A stretch of DNA of 64,000 nt from an uncultured Tenacibaculum sp. (GTDB taxonomy: Bacteria; Bacteroidota; Bacteroidia; Flavobacteriales; Flavobacteriaceae): NCBI GenBank assembly GCA_947498055.1, contig CANMJA010000026.1, forward strand, positions 1-64,000, read 5' to 3'. A program made the position numbers and the translations under genes. Shown in pieces: positions 58,795 through 64,000 of the stretch; position 1 is the first letter of the stretch; each line of letters opens with the position of its first letter. The notes under the pieces are model-generated. The model was not told where the DNA came from. It worked only from the letters and a program-made list of their open reading frames with translations, and searched no databases.

Positions 58795-59751
58795 TTAAAT
58801 AATTTCTGTACGAATTTTTACTTTTTTAGCTTTTTTAATACTATTTAATTTTTGAATTAAATAAAGATAGTCTTTAATAGGTGTATTAATATCAATGCTT
58901 ATCAAGTACTGCGTGTTAGGAATTATTTTTTCTAGTTTATTAAAGTCTTTTTTTGATTTTATAGAAAGTAATTTTGGGTTGAATTTTTTGATAAAATCTT
59001 TTCTATAAAAATCATCTGAAGCTGGAGGTGGAGGTGGAGGTTGCATTTTTGAGAGATCTTCACGAAAAACATGAATATCTGGTTTGTAATAATGAAAAGT
59101 TCGATGAGAAAAATCATAATAACTGATCAATCGTACTGATTTGTGATTATATGCATGTAAAATTGGGTATATTTCTTTTAAGTTAAGTAAGCTTACGTTT
59201 TTACTTATGAAAAAATTTATTTTCGGATAATAATTTTGTTCACCATTATTACAATTAACTAAAAAACTAGGAATTTCATCAATGCCAGTAATCCTATCAT
59301 TTAAGACAACTTTTAATCTATCATTTTCATTTTTAATTATTTTAATAAAATAATTAATACCACGAAAATCATTTAAACGTATCGTGTCTTTAGATTTTAC
59401 GTTTATAAAATTAAATTTTTTAGTAGTTCTTGTATTTACTGAGTCATAGCGTTTCCAATATTTAGAATCATTAAATGTCAATAATGAATCTTTTTTATTG
59501 TATTTGATTTTCACTTTTGAAATTGTATTACCAATATTCATAAAAACACTATCACTTTTTACATAGTATTTGCCAGAGCATAGAAAACCATATCCATTTT
59601 CAATAAAAATAGAATCTTTATTAAATGAAAGTTCAGAATTCCCATTTCCAGTAGAGATCCACCAAGTACCTAGTAATATTTTTGAATCAATAGCTTTAGA
59701 ACAATTACATAATAAAAGGGTTAATGACAATATTGATAATGTTTTTTTCAT
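58795..59751 (-). CDS. Hypothetical lipoprotein with Pro-rich linker and ExbD-like C-terminus
   Basis: MKKTLSILSLTLLLCNCSK lipobox; PPPPPP; NTQYLISIDINTPIKDYLYLIQKLNSIKKAKKVKIRTE. Confidence 0.65.
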   Translation of the reverse strand: MKKTLSILSLTLLLCNCSKAIDSKILLGTWWISTGNGNSELSFNKDSIFIENGYGFLCSGKYYVKSDSVFMNIGNTISKVKIKYNKKDSLLTFNDSKYWKRYDSVNTRTTKKFNFINVKSKDTIRLNDFRGINYFIKIIKNENDRLKVVLNDRITGIDEIPSFLVNCNNGEQNYYPKINFFISKNVSLLNLKEIYPILHAYNHKSVRLISYYDFSHRTFHYYKPDIHVFREDLSKMQPPPPPPASDDFYRKDFIKKFNPKLLSIKSKKDFNKLEKIIPNTQYLISIDINTPIKDYLYLIQKLNSIKKAKKVKIRTEII

Positions 59752-59781
59752 AGTATTTGTTTTTTAACATAAAAATAATTC

Positions 59782-59801
59782 TATTTCGACTTCGCTGAAT
59801 A
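59782..59801. repeat. Mini-hairpin repeat, copy 3
   Basis: TATT-TCGACTTCGCTG-AATA. Confidence 0.5.
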
Positions 59802-59876
59802 AACGTTTCTTTGTCAGTAAAAAAAGACGTAAAAAACTTTTATTTTAAAACTTCTACTTTTAAAAATTATCAACAA

Positions 59877-60458
59877 TTATACCTTTTTCATTTTGTTAAT
59901 TAAAGCCAATATTTTCCGTCCTCTAGCTTCACAACCTTTACTCTCATGTATAATTTTAGTTGCAATTAAGTGTTGTAATTCTTTATGAACCCAATCTTTT
60001 TCTAAGCCAAATAAATACAAAGTATTCATAGTATATGCTCTAACTGCTATTTTCTGATCTGTAATTAACCAATCAAAACCTGTAGCAATAATTAAGTCTA
60101 TATGATTAGTAGTAAGTATACTCTTCGTTTCATTTTCTTGTTTAGCAGTATAAGCAGTAGCTAAGTGCTCACAAATTTTTGCACAAGGTCTTGTTGCACT
60201 ATCTAAATAGAGGTTTTTAATATTTTTAGTAAATTCGTTTATGTAAGGTAAAATATAATGTATTCCATGATGTGTACAAATCCATTCTAAAACCCATGCA
60301 GCTTTAATAGAAAGAGAATTATGTACATCAAAAGTAATAGATATTAAATGTTTTATTAATTTTGGCTGTTCTAATACAATAATTGCAGCGTTATTGCGGT
60401 TTATCTTTTTGGGATTTTTCATGTTATTTAAAACAGAAATTAAAAAATCAATACTCAT
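59877..60458 (-). CDS. HEAT-like repeat hypothetical protein
   Basis: 193-aa all-helical ORF; HEAT-like pattern, low specificity. Confidence 0.55.
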   Translation of the reverse strand: MSIDFLISVLNNMKNPKKINRNNAAIIVLEQPKLIKHLISITFDVHNSLSIKAAWVLEWICTHHGIHYILPYINEFTKNIKNLYLDSATRPCAKICEHLATAYTAKQENETKSILTTNHIDLIIATGFDWLITDQKIAVRAYTMNTLYLFGLEKDWVHKELQHLIATKIIHESKGCEARGRKILALINKMKKV

Positions 60459-60521
60459 TTTGGTATGGTTTGTGTACTTTTACAATATAATTACTAAAGA
60501 TAAAGACAAAAAATGTAAACA

Positions 60522-61235
60522 ATGATAAAAGAAACTAAGTTACTTGTTTTAAGTTTTGTAATTACAATACTATTTATAAATACTGCTTTTTCTCAAAAGA
60601 TAAATCAGGTAAACGCTAATGGAAAGCGAACAGGTATTTGGAAAAAACACTATGATAACGGAGATATTCGTTACAAAGGTCAATTTAAAAATGGAAAAGA
60701 AGTTGGTACCTTTAATTTTTATAAACAAGGTTCTCCATATCCTGTAATAGTGAAAGTTTTTTCTCCAACTTCCGATACTGCTACGGTTAAATTTTATAGT
60801 AAAAGTAGAGTGAAAACGAAAGGAAAAATGATAGGAAAGAAAAGAGTAGGTAAATGGACTTATTATTTTTCTGATGGGAAAAGACTTTTTTCGGAAGAAA
60901 ATTATGCAGATGGTAAATTACATGGTGTTTTAAAAAACTATTATAATAATGGAAAACTAACAGAAGTTAGTGAGTACAAAAACGGTAAAAAAGAAGGGAA
61001 CTCAAAGATTTATACCGAAGATGGTATTTTAATAGAAGATATTAATTATGTAGCTGGTGTTTTAAATGGAGAAGCTAAATATTTCGATTTAAAAGGTGTT
61101 ATAAAAGAAAAAGGTCTTTACGAAAACGGAGAAAGAAAAGGAAAATGGGAATATTATATAGATGGAGAAATTTCTGATAAAGGAAAACCTAGAAATAATA
61201 TGCTTAAAAAAGATAAGCTAAAAGATGATAACTAA
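60522..61235 (+). CDS. YwqK/MORN-like repeat protein
   Basis: GKRTGIWKKHYDNGDIRYKGQFKNGKEVGTFNFY..., repeated. Confidence 0.85.
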   Translation: MIKETKLLVLSFVITILFINTAFSQKINQVNANGKRTGIWKKHYDNGDIRYKGQFKNGKEVGTFNFYKQGSPYPVIVKVFSPTSDTATVKFYSKSRVKTKGKMIGKKRVGKWTYYFSDGKRLFSEENYADGKLHGVLKNYYNNGKLTEVSEYKNGKKEGNSKIYTEDGILIEDINYVAGVLNGEAKYFDLKGVIKEKGLYENGERKGKWEYYIDGEISDKGKPRNNMLKKDKLKDDN

Positions 61236-61241
61236 AATAAT

Positions 61242-61269
61242 AAGGGGTCGAAATTAATTTCGCCCCCTT
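61242..61269 (+). terminator. Rho-independent terminator
   Basis: AAGGGGtCGAAATTAATTTCGcCCCCTT followed by a T-run. Confidence 0.8.
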
Positions 61270-61495
61270 TTTTTTTCGTCGGGGGAGACGAAGAAAAAAT
61301 ATATATTATGAACTATTTTTAGTTGAATCTTTTCAATAATAAATTATTTAACTATAATCTTCTAACAAAAATAAAGCTTAAGAACCTATTCTTACTAACC
61401 CTTTTTGGGTGAATTTTGGCCTAAATTACTTCTAGTTTTAAAAAGAAATTAATTGAAAAGGTATTTGTAAATTTGCATTTCAATTAAAAACAAAT

Positions 61496-62683
61496 ATGGA
61501 ACGAGTTGTAGTTGGACTTTCTGGAGGAGTAGATAGTAGTGTTACCGCTTATTTACTAAAAGAACAAGGATATGATGTGGTTGGATTGTTTATGAAGAAC
61601 TGGCACGACGATTCTGTAACCATTTCAGATGAATGTCCTTGGTTAGAAGATAGTAATGATGCAATGATTGTTGCTGATAAATTAGGAATTCCTTTTCAAA
61701 CTGTTGATTTAAGTGAAGAATATAAAGAACGTATTGTAGATTATATGTTTAATGAGTATGAAAAAGGACGCACACCAAATCCAGATATTCTTTGTAATAG
61801 AGAAATAAAGTTTGATGTTTTTATGGATATTGCATTAAGTTTAGGTGCAGATTATGTAGCTACAGGACATTATTGCAGAAAAGACGAAGAAACAATTAAT
61901 GGAGAAAAAGTATATAAACTATTAGCAGGTAAGGATATTAATAAAGACCAATCTTATTTTTTATGTCAATTATCTCAAGAACAATTAGCAAAAGCCTTAT
62001 TTCCAATTGGTGAGTTAACGAAACCAGAAGTAAGAGCAATTGCTAAAGAAGCAGATTTAATTACTGCTGAAAAGAAAGATTCTCAAGGTTTATGTTTTAT
62101 TGGAAAAGTTAGATTACCAGACTTTTTACAACAGAAATTACAGCCAAAAGAAGGAGTTATAGTAAGAATTCCAGAAGAATTTAATGCATATACAAACACA
62201 ACACCTACCTTTAAAAATAAAGCAGAAGAATTAGAGTACCGTTCAAAAAAGTATGAATATACTATTACAGATGGTAAAGTAGTAGGAAAACACCAAGGAG
62301 CACATTATTTTACAAAAGGACAACGAAAGGGATTGGCTGTAGGAGGAACTAAAGAGCCTTTGTTTGTAATAGAAACAGATGTAGAAGAAAATGTAATTTA
62401 TACAGGAGAAGGTAAAAATCATAAGGGATTATACAGAAATGTTTTATTTGTATCTAACGAAGAATTACATTGGGTACGAGAAGATATCGCTTTGTCTACT
62501 AATGAAACAATGGAAGTAGAAGCTAGAATTCGTTATCGTCAGCCATTAGAAAAAGCAATTTTACATAAAGTAGAAAACGGATTGTTTGTAGAGTTCGAAA
62601 ATGCACAATCTGCAATACAAGAAGGACAATTTGTTGCTTGGTATACTAATGAAGAACTTTTAGGTTCTGGCGTTATTTCTTAG
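61496..62683 (+). CDS. mnmA: tRNA 2-thiouridine(34) synthase
   Basis: [51 protein letters not shown]. Confidence 0.97.
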   Translation: MERVVVGLSGGVDSSVTAYLLKEQGYDVVGLFMKNWHDDSVTISDECPWLEDSNDAMIVADKLGIPFQTVDLSEEYKERIVDYMFNEYEKGRTPNPDILCNREIKFDVFMDIALSLGADYVATGHYCRKDEETINGEKVYKLLAGKDINKDQSYFLCQLSQEQLAKALFPIGELTKPEVRAIAKEADLITAEKKDSQGLCFIGKVRLPDFLQQKLQPKEGVIVRIPEEFNAYTNTTPTFKNKAEELEYRSKKYEYTITDGKVVGKHQGAHYFTKGQRKGLAVGGTKEPLFVIETDVEENVIYTGEGKNHKGLYRNVLFVSNEELHWVREDIALSTNETMEVEARIRYRQPLEKAILHKVENGLFVEFENAQSAIQEGQFVAWYTNEELLGSGVIS

Positions 62684-62753
62684 CTTAAGATATAATTAAT
62701 TTCAATAACAAATAGTGTTTTAAAGATAATTGTATATTTTGTAGTTTCGCTTT

Positions 62754-63686
62754 ATGCAAAATAAAATCACACAACTTTTTAATATAGAATACCCAGTTAT
62801 TCAAGGAGGCATGATTTGGGTTTCAGGATGGAAATTAGCTTCGGCAGTTTCTAATGCAGGAGGATTGGGGTTAATAGGAGCAGGTTCTATGTATCCAGAT
62901 GTTTTAAGAGAACATATTCAGAAATGTAAAAAAGCTACCGACAAACCTTTCGGAGTTAATGTACCAATGTTATATCCTGATATTGAAAAAATAATGGATA
63001 TTATTATTGAAGAAGGTGTTAAAATTGTGTTTACTTCTGCGGGCAACCCAAAAACATGGACTTCTTTTTTAAAGGAAAAAGGAATTACAGTGGTACATGT
63101 AGTAAGTTCGGTGAAATTTGCATTAAAAGCAGAAGCTGCGGGTGTAGATGCTGTTGTTTGTGAAGGTTTTGAAGCAGGCGGACATAATGGAAGGGAAGAA
63201 TCTACTACGTTTACGTTAATTCCAATGGTAAAAGATCAAGTAAAAATTCCAGTAATTGCAGCTGGTGGAATAGGATCGGGGAGAGGTATGTTAGCAGCAA
63301 TAGTATTAGGAGCAGATGGTGTACAAATTGGTAGCCGTTTTGCAGCTACTCTAGAATCTTCTGCGCACGATAATTTTAAAGATACTATTGTAAAAGTAAA
63401 AGATGGAGATACTTATGTTACGTTAAAAGAGTTAGCTCCTGTACGTTTAGTGAAGAACAAGTTTTTTAACGATGTACAAGCATTGTACAAGCAAAACCCT
63501 ACAACAGAAGATTTGAAGGGATTATTAGGAAGAGCAAGAGCTAAAAAAGGAATGTTTGAAGGCGATTTAGAAGAAGGAGAATTAGAGATAGGTCAAATAG
63601 CAGGTATCATTCACGAAATAAAACCAGTGAAACAGGTTTTAGATGAAATTATGGAAGAGTATAATTTAGTGAAAAGTACATTTTAA
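62754..63686 (+). CDS. Nitronate monooxygenase family protein
   Basis: YPVIQGGMIWVSGWKLASAVSNAGGLGLIGAGSM; EGFEAGGHNG; AAGGIGSGRG. Confidence 0.95.
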   Translation: MQNKITQLFNIEYPVIQGGMIWVSGWKLASAVSNAGGLGLIGAGSMYPDVLREHIQKCKKATDKPFGVNVPMLYPDIEKIMDIIIEEGVKIVFTSAGNPKTWTSFLKEKGITVVHVVSSVKFALKAEAAGVDAVVCEGFEAGGHNGREESTTFTLIPMVKDQVKIPVIAAGGIGSGRGMLAAIVLGADGVQIGSRFAATLESSAHDNFKDTIVKVKDGDTYVTLKELAPVRLVKNKFFNDVQALYKQNPTTEDLKGLLGRARAKKGMFEGDLEEGELEIGQIAGIIHEIKPVKQVLDEIMEEYNLVKSTF

Positions 63687-63743
63687 TAAATTAGTGTTTA
63701 TTAAAAATGCCCCGTATTAAAAGAGGAAGTAGAATTATGAAAC

Positions 63744-64000
63744 ATGAACTTTTTTAAAAGATTTTTTTTATCTAAAAAAGATTATACAAAGAAAAATATT
63801 GAATGGAATGGTCTTCTTGAAAAGATGTATCTATCTATAAGTGAGGACGACTTAAAGTATCCTATCCTGTTATTTTGCCATGTAATTTGGGATTTTGAAG
63901 TGTACAGTAATCCTTCAGAAATTATAGGAAAATCTATTAGTGGACATTGGGGATTATTTCCAGAGCTTTTTGATCCAAAAGAAATTGTCATTGATAGTAA
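63744..64000 (+). CDS. Hypothetical protein, truncated by window end
   Basis: Hand translation MNFFKRFFLSKKDYTKKNIEWNGLLEKMYLSISEDDLKYPILLFCHVIWDFEVYSNPSEIIGKSISGHWGLFPELFDPKEIVIDS...; open to the edge. Confidence 0.6.
   Translation, partial: MNFFKRFFLSKKDYTKKNIEWNGLLEKMYLSISEDDLKYPILLFCHVIWDFEVYSNPSEIIGKSISGHWGLFPELFDPKEIVIDS

Noticed and set aside
1-64000. tRNA/rRNA genes, CRISPR arrays, prophage or classical defence systems
   Set aside because: No tRNA-like T-loops, regularly spaced repeats, phage structural genes or recognisable nuclease/toxin modules were seen by eye; a tRNAscan/CRISPRCasFinder/PADLOC run would be decisive.

Overview
AT-rich chromosomal window from a Bacteroidota genome, most likely a marine Flavobacteriaceae. 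This lineage call is inferred from gene content (SusC/SusD pair, TAnnTTTG-like promoters, flavobacterial-type lipoproteins), not from rRNA. Recognisable core genes: topB, folD, ffh, cutC, lpdA, argS, mnmA, an M1 peptidase, a DEAD-box helicase, a MATE exporter and a nitronate monooxygenase. Accessory parts: (i) a decaying region at about 2.6-11.6 kb with an alkB fragment, an internally deleted IS200/IS605 relic with terminal hairpins, and genes broken by single stops or frameshifts; (ii) a TetR / phosphodiesterase / SusCD locus with a perfect 18-bp palindrome between the divergent genes; (iii) two facing, translationally coupled clusters at about 37.9-48.6 kb: ATP-grasp + GNAT-like + Rieske oxygenase, and NAD-epimerase (OleD-like) + MBL hydrolase + adenylate-forming enzyme + KAS III + fatty acid hydroxylase + PAP2. 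These look like an uncharacterised lipid or small-molecule pathway and are my best candidate for an undescribed system. Other unusual signals: a pentanucleotide repeat (10 copies) abutting the folD start codon; a dispersed mini-hairpin with a conserved 12-nt loop and covarying stems, one copy lying in frame inside topB; an arginyl-tRNA synthetase with a roughly 110-aa insertion carrying two hydrophobic segments; an orphan double-glycine-leader peptide; and an ATP-grasp gene whose conserved N-terminus has no ATG/GTG/TTG start. No tRNA, rRNA or CRISPR array was found by eye. All family calls come from motif recognition without database searches.
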